Shown: positions 24,713-37,110, counted from the first letter of the stretch. The stretch is 64,000 nt of DNA from Chelonoidis abingdonii (GCF_003597395.2 NC_133773.1:61553373-61617372), one strand, 5' to 3'. Numbers and translations are program-made. The notes: generated by a model not told the origin, from the sequence alone.

Positions 24713-27284
24713 CTGCACTTATCGCAAATTCTGGAATCTTCTTTCAGAGCGAATGTGAATTGAGTTACTGTTATCGATTGTTCGTGCACACACAATACTG
24801 CTGTGCACAACTATGGCAGTCATCCAACCACTATTCCACACTGCTTTGACGGTATCCACGACCTTCCTGTTTACTTACCACTGTACCCTCCAACATTTTG
24901 GAGTCAAGCTAACCAAATCTCATCCTCCTTCATTTAAAAGCTGGCACAGTGCCAGGATTGGCCTATTTGAGCCTGGATTTCAATATATTGGCATTACAGC
25001 ATTATTACTCTAGCAGCCTTTACAACATGCCTTGACCATCTGCTTGACGCCATGTTGAGATCTTAAATCTCATTGCCATTTGGGGAGAAGTGGTTTTGCA
25101 GCAACCTCTTGAGGCCAGTCACTGCAATAAAGATTGTAGACACTGGTAGATAGCTGCTTGAGAGTAGGTACAACCAGAATGTCTATCAGTGCCAGATAAA
25201 GAGCCAACAGTTCAGGAGAATTTACAGTAATACCAAGGGTGGCAGGACACACAACCACTAGCCAGGAACATTTTGTACATTTTTTGAGGCTGTGGACAGG
25301 ATTTTATGTAATAACATCACTACTGAACCCAAAAAGGTTGGAAACCCTGCCCGCCCCCCGCTCACAGAACAAGCAGCAAGAGTCACTGGAGGAGAAACAC
25401 AAGGAAGGCAGTGAAGAGCTGCCTCAAGAAAGTAAGGATTTCTTCAGAACTCAGGACACTGAGGGGCGGCCACATTGGAAGTCAGCTTGATTACCAGCCA
25501 GAAACTCAGCCCAGAACTCAGGAGGCAGATACCTATTGAGGTAACCTCAGCAAGTATCTATCTGCCTTTACAATTTATGGTTATAATATACAGCTGCACT
25601 AACTTCTATTCCAGGTGCCCAACAGCCACTGCCTCACTACCACAAGCACTTGAAGAACTATATATTGAATAAAAAGTTCTTAGTGTAATGGCTACCCCTA
25701 CTAGGTGATAGGTATCCTGATCAGAAACTGAAAAACTCAAGTAACACCTGGTAACTGACTACAGCATGCTCTCCCCTAGATCAGGACCTGAAAAACCCAC
25801 TTGCACAGAATGAATAGGAATCATTCCTAGTAAGTATCATCAGTTTCTGCAGAATCAAAGCTTTCATTTGAAAACAATTTCAAACCCTTATGGTTATGAA
25901 GATAACATTCCAACACAAACCAGGCATAAACAGACTCAGTGATGTCTTTCTAAATCTGCAGACACAGTCCAGTGATGCCACTGCCACTTTGGGGAGAGAC
26001 GCATCACCTGTTAGGAGTAGGGTGATCTAGGTGTGCTACCACTTCCTAGAACAAGATGTCCTGCCATTCCAGCGGAGGATTCTATGGATTTTTGGGGACA
26101 TACAAAGCTGCACTGATTGGTATGATGTTTCTGCACAGGGGCTAGCATTAATTCTGAGAACAAAGTTCAGTTGTCAAGAACAAAAAAAGGTCTTTGGGCC
26201 CAAGTAGTGGTTGCAAGGATTGAGGGGAGATGTACCTGATCAATGAGATTCTAGGAAGAAGGAGTGGCGGCTCAGGGCACAAAATTATTTTGTCCAAGTT
26301 CTTGGACTACAGGTGTTGAGTAAGTTTTTCAAGTTCCTGCTCTTATTTATTTATTATTACTATATAACCCTTCCTTTTTTTTTTAATCACTATATAGAAT
26401 ATACCAAAACTTAATATCGATCAACCACTGAGTTCTACTGAACTACTCTACTAAGAATCCTTGCAAAGCACATTTCAATGAAACTTTCTAATAAGTTTCC
26501 TCTTTTCCTTTCAGTGATAGCCTGAACCAAAACATGTTCTCATTTAGCCAAGTTCTCAAAAAATAGGGCATATGTTCACTTAACAAAATCCATATTAAAT
26601 TATGTAGGTTGCCCATTTAAAAAAAAAAACTTGCTCTTGAATACACAGTTCTTAGTGTCCAAAATAAATTAAATATTAGCATATTAATTAATTTTTTGTT
26701 ATAGCTACCACACAAATGCAATTACTTTACCTACAAGTCCTTTGAAAAACAACTTTCAGAAGTAAATGCTCTTTTACCTTTCTATACTGAACCACTTAAT
26801 GAGACCATTTGTGTGTACAAGAGAAGTACAAGGGCTCTTAATTTTTAAGTTGCTGAACTGAAGTCAGAACTGCATTGCTATTTTCTTCAGACACTTTCTT
26901 CTTCACAAAAAAACTTTTTATTGTGCTTTAACAGAAGGTCAATGGCTATCACTTCTCTACTCTTACACAATGGTGAATTGAAACAAGAACTCATAGCTGT
27001 TTCAACCGACAAAGCTACCAGTATGTCTAAGCCAATAAAGCAATTTGTTCATAAAAGCTACTAATAAAGCAACCTTTTGTTAGTCTCTGAAACATCAAAA
27101 ACCTCACAGAATGCATCAAACTTTGCAATATTCCTGTTTTCATCATAAAATCTAGAATGTTCTCTTAAAATTAGTTCACTTTTTCAGTTCCTGAAACTGG
27201 GTGAAAAAGAACTTTGTGATATTTTTATAGAAATTGCATGAATTAGTTCCACTTAAATTTAGTCTTAATACTTTTTCTACACAG
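24713..27284. other. Mostly unique DNA; one microexon-shaped block
   Basis: I see no recognised gene. At 26,236-26,250 the minus strand has a 15-base block between a very good acceptor ('cactccttcttcctag') and a good donor ('cag|gtacatc'). It is listed in the findings. An open frame at 25,239-25,490 has no family motif. Confidence 0.4.
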
Positions 27285-27383
27285 GACCAGGAATATATTT
27301 TTGAATATTTTTCAATTCAAATACTACCTAAAACAGAAACTTTAAGAGATCTTTATCACACTGCTAATGAGCTGTGTGATACT

Positions 27384-27658
27384 GGGTATGGCTACACAGC
27401 AATTAAACACCCGAGTCAGCTGATGCAGGCTTGCAAGGCTTGGGGCTGCCAGGCTGTAAAATTGCAGCGTACACATTTGGGGTCAGGCTGGAGCCCAGGC
27501 TCTGGGACCCAGGGAGGGAGGAAAGTCCCAGAGCCTGACCTCCAGCCCAGATCTGAATGTCTAAACCACCTTTTTACAGCCTTGTGACCTGAGCCACGCA
27601 AACCCAAGTCAGCTGACCTGGGCCATCCGGGAGTGTTTACTGCTGTGTAGACATACCC
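27384..27658. mobile_element. MITE with 'gggtatggctacacag' ends
   Basis: The left end 'gggtatggctacacagca' is the near inverse of the right end 'tgctgtgtagacataccc'. Inner arms ('cgagtcagctga' / 'tcagctgacctggg') continue the inverted repeat. I found no clear 8-bp duplication. The element is non-coding, so the plus-strand open frame 27,234-27,587 runs into it by chance. Confidence 0.8.
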
Positions 27659-28160
27659 ATATATATTACAGAACACTGACAGCCTGAAGTGAATTAAGGA
27701 AGGATCCACAGATCCAATTCCTAAAATAGGAGGAGGCCCATAAACCCATTACATTTGGATCCAAGAAGCCACTGAGGTTGAGGCGGATTACCTAAGAACA
27801 GTAGTATATACAAGCAGCAGACTAGGAAGGAAGGGAAGCACTGGCAAAGCCAAGAACACCTTTGCAGGTTTCTTTTGATTAGACTGCATTCAGACTCAAT
27901 TTAACCTCAAGCCACAACCACCTCTAATCCCAACCCTAAACTGTGTGCTCAATCACCAATAACTATCCAGGATAGCCAACTTCTACAGGCCAATGACCAT
28001 ATTTTCCATACTGAGCAGTACTCTGATCCTTGTAATCTGACACTACAATGCTGGAGCAAGAGTTCCAAAGTAATATAGTGAAGTCTTCTTGCACAATCAG
28101 AACTTCTACAGATACTACCTACTCATTCCAACTTTCAAGAACAAGTCAGTTCCACTAGCC

Positions 28161-29051
28161 CAGGGATCTCAAACATGTGGCCCATGGGCCGCCTCCCCCC
28201 CCCCCAACCTACCTCCAGGCCAGGGATGGGCAAACTAAAGCCCATGGGCCGAATCCGTCCCACGGGACTGCCCCCTGTGGCACCACAAGCCCCGCACCGC
28301 TCCCTTAAGCAGCTGGCAGCATGTCCCTTTGGGCCGGAGGGAGGAAGCAGAGGGCTCCTGCGTTGCCTCACTTCAAGGCACCGCCCCCTGCAGCTCCCAT
28401 TGGCCAGGAACAGGCAACCGCAGCCAATGGGAGCTTCGTGGGAGGTACCTAGAGGAGCAGCAGCAGAGCCCTGTGTCCACCCCCACTCCTCCAGGGGCTG
28501 TGGTTCCAGCTGCTTCCTGGAGCGGAGAGGCACAGCGCGGGGCCAGGAGCCTGCCCTGGCCCCAATGCGCGCCGTTGCCACCCCAGAGCCACTCTAGGTA
28601 AGCGGCACCAGGCCAGAGCTCGCACCCCGCACCTCTCCTGCACCCCAACTCCCTGCCCTGAGCCCCCTGCTGCACCCTGCATCCCTCCTGCACCCAACTC
28701 CCTGCCGCACCCCTCCTGCACTCCCTGCCCTGTGCCAACTGCTGCACCCTGCACCCTGACCTCCTGCCACATCCCTCACCCCTCTTGGACCCCACACACC
28801 AACTCCCTGCCCTGAGCCCCCTGCCGCACCCTGCACCCCAACTCCCTGTCCTGAGCCCCTGCCACACCCTGCACCCCTCCTGCACCCTCTGGCGACAGGG
28901 AGGGGGCAGCATTGGGGTGGGAACTTTGGGGAAGGGGTGGGGCCGGGGCAGGACCAGGGGCAGTGAGAGTGGGGGTGTCAGTGATGTGGCCCTCGGGCCA
29001 ATGCACTATACCTCATGTGGCCCCTGTGGTCATTTGAGTTTGAGACCCCTG
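28161..29051. mobile_element. hAT element, TSD CACTAGCC, with a second hAT end nested inside
   Basis: The ends are 'cagggatctcaaacatgtgg' and 'gtttgagacccctg'. The octamer CACTAGCC is exact on both sides (28,153-28,160 and 29,052-29,059). At about 28,219 a second hAT-like terminus, 'cagggatgggcaaactaaag', sits inside, resembling the ends of the element at 41,230. The interior is GC-rich and carries many 'ctgcaccc(tgcacccc)' repeats. Long frames on both strands here (up to 179 codons) come from base composition and repetition, not from a transposase gene. Confidence 0.92.
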
Positions 29052-29929
29052 CACTAGCCTGGGGTCATGGTCTGGACCCAATTTAAAATTTTAAATATCT
29101 AGCATACAGAATGTGTTTCTTGTATACATTCTTTCAGAGAAGTGGCTTTATAAAAACTGTCATTTTTAGGCTGTGTGGGAAACTAACAGGTACCAGATTA
29201 AAATCACACCTATACAATAAGACCCTCAGCCAAGTAACCTATACTGCTGTACTGTTACTATTGCTCCACTGATTGAAAAATATTATGTTGTGATCTTTCA
29301 ACTGCAGAAATCATCTATATCCACTGTACACACATTGTGAAAAAGAGTAATCAATAATGATATGGCCACGCATGTGGTGGGGGAACTCATGTTGTCAATA
29401 ACCTTAATCATTCTATAATAGCTTCCTTTCCCTCCCCTCACTTTCATTTCCTGAGTTTTTATTGTCAATTCCCAAATCCTCTGCAAAGAAATATTCCGTT
29501 CATGAACACATTTGTATGAGTTCTCTGTCTGGTCTTTCAAACACACAACTCTCTTTCACTGTTTTTGGTATGGTGAAAGTTACTAAAATCTGAATCTCTG
29601 ACCCGGTATGTACCAGTGCTGTAGAAATCTAATTCTTGGATAGTTCACCTTACCAAAATTAAAAAATTAAGCAGAGCAGTATGAAACAACAAGAAAGTGA
29701 CAAAGAATAAGTACTTTCCCAATGCATTTAAAAGTGTGAATGTGACTTTGAAACTAGTAAGTTTTAAAATCTCACATTTATACTGTATAAAAAAAACAAC
29801 CTGGCATCATTCTGTAGTCCAACCAAACTGTACTTTCCAAAATCTGCTCTAAACTAGTGAAGTTATAACTAATTTAGTTATTTAAAGATACCTATTGATG
29901 GAAGGCAACTCAAATCTAGTAGACAGGTT

Positions 29930-30130
29930 ACTAGAATGAGAGTCTGGAGACTCAAGTTCTGTTCCCAGCTCTGTAACTGACCTACTAACTGACCCAAGAC
30001 AAGTTACTTCACCTCTTTGACCCTAGCTTAGCTTCCCTCACATGTGAAATGAGACAATATGTATCACCCTCCTTTGTGAAGCTGTCACATATATCAACGA
30101 AAAGCAATATTAAGAGCTAAATATTATTAC
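29930..30130 (-). mobile_element. MIR-type CORE-SINE relic
   Basis: 'gagagtctggagactcaagttc', then 'agttacttcacctctttgac' and 'gtgaaatgagacaatatgtatc' is the MIR core on the opposite strand. It lies about 120 bp from the candidate exon at 30,250. Confidence 0.7.
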
Positions 30131-30249
30131 TGATGATGCAATGCCAGCATAACAGACTTGAAAACAGCTTCAATAACACAAAAGCTGCCATCTCCAGACC
30201 AGCAAAGACTGTATTAGGTTAAAATAGCCAATGATTCAACAGCTCTTAC

Positions 30250-30319
30250 CGTACAGTAAGTCCAGAAGAAACTATTTGTTCCACAACTAAGGAAAATTCC
30301 AGCGTTTTTATATCAAAGA
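30250..30319 (-). CDS. Candidate exon 4 of the unidentified minus-strand gene
   Basis: On the minus strand the upstream intron ends '...ctaatattaatcatacc...catttaaacag', with a branch-point-like 'ctaat'. The 70-base block ends at the donor 'tacg|gtaagagc'. Two of its three frames stop at once. The third takes two leading bases, encodes 22 residues (including 'EFSLVVEQIVSSGLTV') and ends with 'CG'. Its required start phase, one base from the previous exon, is exactly what 31,062-31,137 supplies, giving Val at the junction. No domain is recognised. Confidence 0.5.
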
Positions 30320-30674
30320 CTGTTTAAATGTTTCAGGTATGATTAATATTAGAAAAGAACATTAGCTCAAACACTTGAGGGAGATAAGTGATGGATCTCA
30401 ATGGATATAGATTATAATCTTATAGCATGAAAGCTACCATTTTCTATGACAAGGAGAGAAGTTTTTTCTCTAATCCCCTTCCAAGATTTTGCACATAATA
30501 TTCCACAGTTCCCACCCATCCATCAGTGACCATATGTTATAAAGCCCAACCTTCAATCTAAATCACCATTCCCCAAGCATGACCTTAACTGAATACTAGT
30601 CAGTCTTCAAGCATGATCTCCCTTCTCCCCCCTTGAACCAAACATCCATGGGTCTTTTGCAAGTTCCCCTCTTA

Positions 30675-30981
30675 GGGTCTGGCTACACTGGCACTTTACA
30701 GCTCTGCAACTTTTGCGCTCAAGGGTGTGAAAAAACACCCCCCTGAGTGCTGCAAGATGCAGCACTGTAAAGCCTCAGTGTAATCAGTGCGGCAGCACTG
30801 GGAGCGCGGCTCCCAGCACTGCATGCTACACCCGTAGAGGATGTGGTTTACATGCAGCGCTGGGAGAGCTCTCTCCCAGCGCTGGCGCTCCAACCACACT
30901 CACACTTCAAAGTGCTGCCGCGGCAGCACTCCCACAGCACTGCCATGGCAGCACTTTGAAATTTCAAGTGTAGCCATACCC
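30675..30981. mobile_element. hAT-like MITE in the short intron between candidate exons 3 and 4
   Basis: The ends are 'gggtctggctacactggc' and 'caagtgtagccataccc'. The interior is built from 'cagcgctggg'/'gcagcactg' inverted words, and the family matches positions 136-258. It occupies about 40% of the 742-bp intron between the candidate exons at 31,062 and 30,250. No exact octamer was found. Confidence 0.8.
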
Positions 30982-31061
30982 TTACTATACCTGCTGCTCT
31001 TGGCAAGTACCATAAAATTCTGCTGCCAAAGCAGTCCTAGGCTGCCACTTTTTCCTCTCAC

Positions 31062-31137
31062 CAGTTTCATGAATGGTCCTGGCTCTCCTTCCTGAAAGGC
31101 TGGAGGATTTATGAACCACCTGAGTTGCCCAAGCTTT
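31062..31137 (-). CDS. Candidate exon 3 of the unidentified minus-strand gene
   Basis: The minus strand shows a textbook acceptor ('aaacattttcttttcag'), 76 bases, then the donor 'actg|gtgagagg'. Two frames are open. The phase needed by the next exon (30,250-30,319) selects the one starting exactly at the first base: 25 residues containing 'GRRARTIHET', then one base. That start phase (0) matches the end phase of the candidate exon at 48,856-48,949. Agreement at both ends is the main evidence. The alternative frame also reads as a plausible peptide but fits neither neighbour. Confidence 0.5.
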
Positions 31138-31317
31138 CTGAAAAGAAAATGTTTGTGGCCTGAGTGTGACTTTGAAAGCAAAAGCTGTGAAGAGTTACAT
31201 GCCAAGAAAGCAGAGATATGGCCAGGAAAGTCCAAATGACAGAGAGAAGTAGATGGCAAAAAAAAAAAAAAAAAAATTGTCTCCATGCTACAAAAGAGTC
31301 AAAAAGAGATATTAAGG

Positions 31318-31390
31318 ACAGGGTAACATTAAAATAATCTAGTCTGGCCTCAAACCTCCTATTTAACACAAGCCATAGAATTTAAACCAA
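31318..31390 (-). mobile_element. Short CR1 3' fragment
   Basis: 'aataatctagtctggcctc' and 'aacacaagccatagaattt' are the CR1 tail seen from the opposite strand. Confidence 0.65.
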
Positions 31391-34049
31391 CAATGCAATA
31401 AAGACATTTTACCTTTAAGTCACATTTACTTTTATTTTTAACAACAAAAAAAAATTTAAAGATACAAGTAAAGATTATTTGAAAGTATTCTTTTAAAATG
31501 TTGTAAAGTGTTTTCATGAACAAACAAGCCCCAAAAGAGCAAATCTAATAAGCTCAAAAGGGGATACTAAAGCCACAATGGACATCCTACTTCTCACTTA
31601 CCCTAAGTCTATCTTCCTCTTTCAAAAAACACTTCAATCACTTCTCCTGTGCCCCCAGAGTTACCCTTCAGGCTTATTATCTAACCTTTACCTATATTGA
31701 GTTCAAGCTTTTTCCTCACACAACTCCCTCTGCCAACATTTCTGTTCTTATCTCCTCCTAGCTATCCTATCATACCTACATAGTAGTTCTGTGACCTCAC
31801 ATCCAACTTTATACCTTCTTTCACTGTACCCATTGTACTCTGATCATGTTCCTACTTCCAGTTTGCAAGGCACCCTCCTCAAAACTTCTTTAACTACCTT
31901 TTCAATTGTTGATCACGCCACTGACATACTTCCTTCACCTCTGCATAAATGATTGTGATCCCATGTATTTGTCAGTCAGCTTGCAAAGTTTTCAGGGGCA
32001 AAACTCATTTTACTGAGTTCAATATGCTCTAACACCCATGCTGTTAGTAAAATACTTTTGGTTGGTCCCGTCCCCCGCCCCAAGTTATGAGCTGTTAGGG
32101 AATTTTTTAAGCTTTCTAGCTTTAGAGCTGGATGCACAATAAATCCTTAGTAGGGCATCTTTGTTTTTAAGCATGTTTGGATTTAGACTTTACCTAACAG
32201 CACAGTCAACACAAGTTCTGAAGTCTTGTGCAAGTGCGTGTCCAAGCAGTAAATAGTATTTAAGGAGAAAGCCAAAATGATCTTAACATTTTCACTTTTA
32301 TGTTTGCATTGTTGTTGTAGTCGTGTTGGTTCCAGCATATGACACAGACAAGGTGAGTGAGCTGAAGAAGAGCTCTGTGGAGCTCAAAAGCTTGGCACTT
32401 TCACAAGCACAAGTTGTTCCAATAAATTACCCTCCCACCTTCTCTCTCTCATTTTCACTTTTAGCCATGTAAGTTGTGTGTTTCTCTACCGTAAGGGGCT
32501 GGTCTTTTGTTGGGGATATCAGAATGCAGAAGACACAGAGGTAGGGAAAGCTCACTTTTGACCATAAATATGCTCTCACAGTTCCAAGTAAAAATAGAGA
32601 GCGGCTCCTTGAAAGCTATCCACCTTCTCCCCCTGTCTGCATGCAGCCCTTAATACAGACAGACATGGGATCAGCTCATGTATTCTGGATTGAAGGCAGC
32701 AGTTCCTATCCAAGCTTTTATGGCTCAGCTGAGTGCCATGGAAGCACATGCAACCCAGTCAATTAAGCCATCAATGGACATGCATAACCTACAGAAGCAG
32801 CATATCGTAGTGGTCTTTGGGGGTCAGAAGAAAAGGTCAGGAAAAAAGCCCATGCACACATACAAGATGTGAAGGCAAGAAAAGGAAAGTAGGAAGGCCA
32901 GCAACAGTACTGGGAAACAAGATAAAGGAAATACAAGAATGAGAACCCTGTCTTCCAGTGCATAGTAATAAGCTGTTTTAACTACCACCACAAAAAGAGG
33001 GAAGTTGAGAACCACTTGTTACAACCTGGCCCTATCCTCCCTCTGTGTGGTCGCCATGTTGCAAGAGACCCAAATCCTTAGCCAGGGTAGTGACTGGCTC
33101 TTAGCTGTGGGTCTCCCAAGTGCAGTTCCCATGTCTGACACTTTTTTTGAGCAATGTGATCCCAGTCTGGCTCCCTTAGACCGTGAAGCCAGTGCCTCAG
33201 CTCTCCTAAGCCCCCAGGTGCTTAGACACATTCGGCCTATGGGAGCTCTGACTTCTAGGCAAACACTTCAGGGACAACATGGCAGAAAAGCAGGAAACAC
33301 AGGCTTAGCCAATGAATTCTTAACCACAGTCACTTTTTTACTCTTGAAAGTAGCCGATAGCTACACATCACCCATTCTGAGAATGAGGTTTGATCAGCAT
33401 TTTTATGGTAGACAGAACTTTCTGCCTTCTCCCTCTCCTAACCTGGTCTTCTGGCATGTGGCGGTGATCTTGTCCCTTTTCTCAGAAAAGAGCACACCTT
33501 TTAGAATAGTCTCTGTCCCTATTTTTCTCCATGTGCTTCCACTGGGAGAATTCCAGGCTCCAGACACCCTGCCCTCCTACTTCTGTCAATGATCCTGCCT
33601 GCATTGTTCCATTAAGGAATAAGTCATTCAAAAGTGAGGGCTCTATTATTGTCCCACACTTCTGCATGAGCAGGACAATATCCAGAATAGATTGGTTTTC
33701 AACACAATGTGGACATCTTAATCGAACAGTAAATTACAACATAAGGAAAGTTTACAATTAAAAAAAAAAAGGGATAGATAGATATAGATAGATCTCATCT
33801 CCATGGAGCTAGCAGTGTTCCTTTAAATCTCAATTTGAAGAATCTGCAAAGCTTGCAGTTTTGTATTTTAGAAGCAAAGACCAGATGTGGGTTAAGAAAT
33901 AGCAATTCTGTGTCATTTTTGTCAAGGGTGAGAAATATTTCCTTACTCAAACGGGGGAGATGAAAGAAAATGCTTTCATCTTATGGAAGGTATTTTAATC
34001 TCCACCTCTCGGTATAACAACAATTGCTCAGGAGTATAGCAAATGTTGT
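31391..34049. other. No gene recognised; one SINE-like piece
   Basis: At 32,305-32,440, 'gttgttgtagtcgtgttgg' and 'gaagaagagctctgtggagc' match a common turtle dispersed repeat. An open plus-strand frame of 195 codons at 33,005-33,592 is the longest non-transposon frame in the window. It has no domain, splice signals or codon pattern that I can use to support it. Confidence 0.4.
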
Positions 34050-34524
34050 ATCTATTGATATTTAAAAAGAGACAATAGAGATGATCCAGGGAGTTACAGA
34101 CCAGTAACTTTCATCTGTAATTAGCAAACTGGTTGAAACAATAATTAAGGGTAGTATTATATACACCTAGAAGATCATATGATAAAAGAGTCCAACTAGT
34201 ATGGCTTCTGGAAAGGAAAATCATGCCTCACTAATTATTAACAAAACAACTTGTCAACCCTTTCTTCTTATTCCAGTCTGGACTTCCAAAAGGTCTCCAA
34301 ATAAATTAATCTTGATGTGAGACACAAAGTACTGTGGGTCAGAAATTGTCTAAGAGATAGAAAAAGAGTAGGGCTAAATGGTCAATTTTTACCATGGAAG
34401 GGGATTAACAGCAGGATGCCACAAAGTTCCATATCAGGACTGTTTAATGTATGTCTTATTGGTCCAAAAGGAGAGGTGATCCGTGTGATGGCAAAATTTA
34501 TCAACAACAAGTTATTTAGACTAG

Positions 34525-34945
34525 GCTATGTCCACACTACAGACACTCCCCGAGTTACGCAAGACCCGACTTACACAAATTCGCACTTATGGAAAAAGTT
34601 CCATAAGCCAGCAATAGGATTTTCAAGTTGGACATTTTTGTGTAACCTATGGATATACATTTCCAACTTACACAAAATTCGAGTTATGCAAGGCTTTCCG
34701 GAATGGAACGACTGCGTAAGGCAGGGGGCATCTGTACAGCCATGGCGCTGCAGCACCACTGTAGCGTAGATGCTTCGTACAACAACGGAAAGGGTTTTTT
34801 CAGGAGATGGTAGTTAAGTCAATCAAAGAATCCTTTCATCAACCTAGCTGCACCTACACCAAGAGTTAGTTCGACCTAAGTAGAGCACTCAGGGCATGAA
34901 ATATTTCACAACCCTGAGCAACATAACTAGGACGACCTAAGTTTT
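34525..34945. mobile_element. Pogo/Tigger-like DNA element inside the CR1, with a MITE-like flank
   Basis: The stretch 'ccccgagttacgcaagacccg', 'acttacacaaattcgcactt' and 'cgagttatgcaaggctttcc' is arranged as inverted arms and resembles non-autonomous pogo-type elements. Its left flank, 'ggctatgtccacactac', and the later 'tagatgcttcgtac...tttttcagg...cgacctaag' look like a separate split MITE into which it inserted. Both calls are inferred from remembered family text. Confidence 0.5.
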
Positions 34946-35879
34946 AGAGGTATACCAGGCATTAGTCAAGATGAGAGAAGACTGTGAGGAAGAAACTTCA
35001 GACAGATCTAACCAAGCAAAACTAATGGACAAAATAATGGCAGATGAAAGTCAATATTCACGAGGTACTGCAAACTGAAAATAATGATTTGAACTACTTA
35101 TGCAATTTTCAGGATTCTAAATTAACTATATCAACTCAGAAAAGAGATCAGACTGCTCAATGGAGACTTTGCTCAGTGTGCAACAGTGGCCAAAATAAAA
35201 TAAAAAAAAAAAATAAATAAAACCCTTAGGATGCACAAGCATGGGATGGAGAACAGTATTACAATGCCATCATACAAACAATGGTAAAGTCTTCATCTGG
35301 AATCCTGCTTTCAGTTCTTATCAACCCATCTCAAAAAAGGATCTCTCAAAAATAGACAAGTGACAACAATTATTAGACGTGTGAATCAGAAAATGATTAA
35401 GAATCAGAAAAAAAAGAATGGTAAAATTCTCATGATGGCACAATTTTAATATTAATTTAATACAAGGTCTCATATAAAGTGATATTGAAAATGAATAGAT
35501 TTGTTAACATTGCAGAGGAGACATGACAGAAGTATACAAAATAATTAATGTTATAGAGAAAGTAGATTGAGAACCTCTATTTATCCTGAGTAATATTACA
35601 AACACAAGGGAACATTCAGTGACACTGAAAGGTGGCAAATTCAAGACTGAAAAGGAAATTATTGTTCCATGCAACACAGAACTGTGGAATTCACTGTCAT
35701 AATATATCGAGGCTAAGAGTTCAAGATTTAAAAAAAGGATTACCCACTTATAAACTAGCAAGAATACCTAGAGTTGTAACTTTTGTTTTTGTGGGTTTTT
35801 TTTTTTTTTTTTTTTTGTTTTTTTTTTACACAAAAAAAATACTAAGAGTACTTCTGAAGGAATATTAAGCACCCAAAAA

Positions 35880-35985
35880 CTTCATTAACGCAGTTAAGTT
35901 GCCCAGTGGTCCCTTATGCCCTTCCAGAACATGGAGAATTCATAACTTAAATCTCTGAAAACCAGCGAATATAAAGTTATGGTAC
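35880..35985 (-). repeat. Repeat, inverted partner of 36,968-37,110
   Basis: The reverse complement contains 'ctggttttcagagattta' and 'ctggaagggcataa', shared with 36,968-37,110 in the opposite orientation. The two copies are about 1 kb apart. Confidence 0.75.
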
Positions 35986-36967
35986 ACATCAACCCCATAA
36001 CACAGCCTTAACTCTGCCCCCAGGGAGCTGGTAGCAGCCAACAGGAAGGAAGGAAGGAAGGGCACTGGCTGCCGGTCGGTGCTAAGCACCCACAGAAAAG
36101 TGACGCAAAAAATGAAGTAACAGATATACAGATAGGAACCAACATGAACCGGAACACATTCACCTACTGATGAGCAAAGGATACGCAAAATGATGGATAA
36201 GGGGGAAACATATACCAGGGACCCCATGTAATGGGAATGCAAAGGTTAAACTATCAAGGTAAGTAGAGGATTCTGCATTTCTTTAAGTCTTCATATCAAG
36301 AATGGGATGTCTTTTTGGAAGATACTTTAGTCAAACAAGTTATTAGGCTCAACACAGAAGTAACAGGATGAAATCCTCTGGCCTGTGTTATATGGGAGGA
36401 CAGACTAGATGATCTGTTCTAATGGTCCCCTCTGGCCTCAAAAAAAAAAAATATATAAATTCATAAGCAGATATAAGGAAGGACTAAGAGAAGGTGCCAC
36501 TGTTTGTATTGTGTTCTACAGAGTTGAATTTCAGCATTTATCTGCATTTACTCCAGCTGTGTTCAGGTTGTTAGCTGTAGCTATAGCTATAGCTATAATG
36601 AATAAGGAGGGTCCTCTGCACAGTGGCATACCTGACAGTCACCTCCAGGGCTTAATGAGGGACAAGTGAATGCAACACTTCAGACAGGATCCTCAGGGCA
36701 AGAAAGAAGGGGTGGTAACATTTTGCAGTGTGGGGTGGTTTGTGTACAGCAGGTTCAGTGTTTGAGTGTAGGTAGCTCCTGTTTGCTATGTCTGATTTGA
36801 CCTAAATCCAAGTTTTGCCTTAGCAAAAACATTTGTCTTTAGTCTATAATGACCATGTACTCTGTTCCTAAAGTGTTCTGTAGTATCTGTGGGGATAGAG
36901 AGCTAGAGTACTTGTGTTATTGGTATGTTGGGGCACTGCTCAAAGACAACTGCAATAAGGCTGCGTT

Positions 36968-37110
36968 ACAGTAGAACCCCCACCTTAACTTTGCATTTCC
37001 TGGTTTTCAGAGATTTACGTTTAGCCTCTCTCCAGATTCTGGAAGGGCATAAAGAACTACTGGGCAATCTTAACTCTGTGTTATCTAAATTCCGGGCATT
37101 TAATTTCCTT
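36968..37110 (+). repeat. Repeat, inverted partner of 35,880-35,985
   Basis: It starts 'acagtagaaccccc', a terminus also seen at 42,892 ('acagtagaatctcag'), which is typical of a mariner/pogo-like DNA element family. It shares 'cctggttttcagagattta' and 'tctggaagggcataaag' with the inverted copy. Confidence 0.75.

Larger units (their letters stand above)
34050..36445 (+). mobile_element. CR1 LINE fragment, sense, interrupted by other insertions
   Basis: The reverse-transcriptase region starts at about 34,050 (plus strand: 'DPGSYRPVTF'-like, then 'YDKRVQLVW') and continues at 34,300 ('LWVRNCLRDRKRVGLNGQF'). Text from about 34,960 to 35,780 matches the C-terminal and 3' region. The 3' end is at 36,250-36,445 ('gactagatgatctgttctaatggtccc', split). 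A DNA-transposon-like block (34,525-34,940), a long T run (35,798-35,830) and another repeat (35,880-35,985) interrupt it. All frames are broken. Confidence 0.75.

Noticed and set aside
28135..29057. Long frames on both strands (up to 179 codons) as a gene
   Set aside because: They lie inside a hAT element with exact octamers, and the peptides are low-complexity reflections of 'ctgcaccc' repeats.
31062..31137. Alternative frame of candidate exon 3
   Set aside because: It reads as a plausible peptide, but its phase fits neither the exon at 48,856 nor the one at 30,250.
33005..33592. 195-codon plus-strand open frame as a gene
   Set aside because: No recognisable domain, no splice or promoter context, and unremarkable composition. 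One such frame is expected by chance in 64 kb on six frames.
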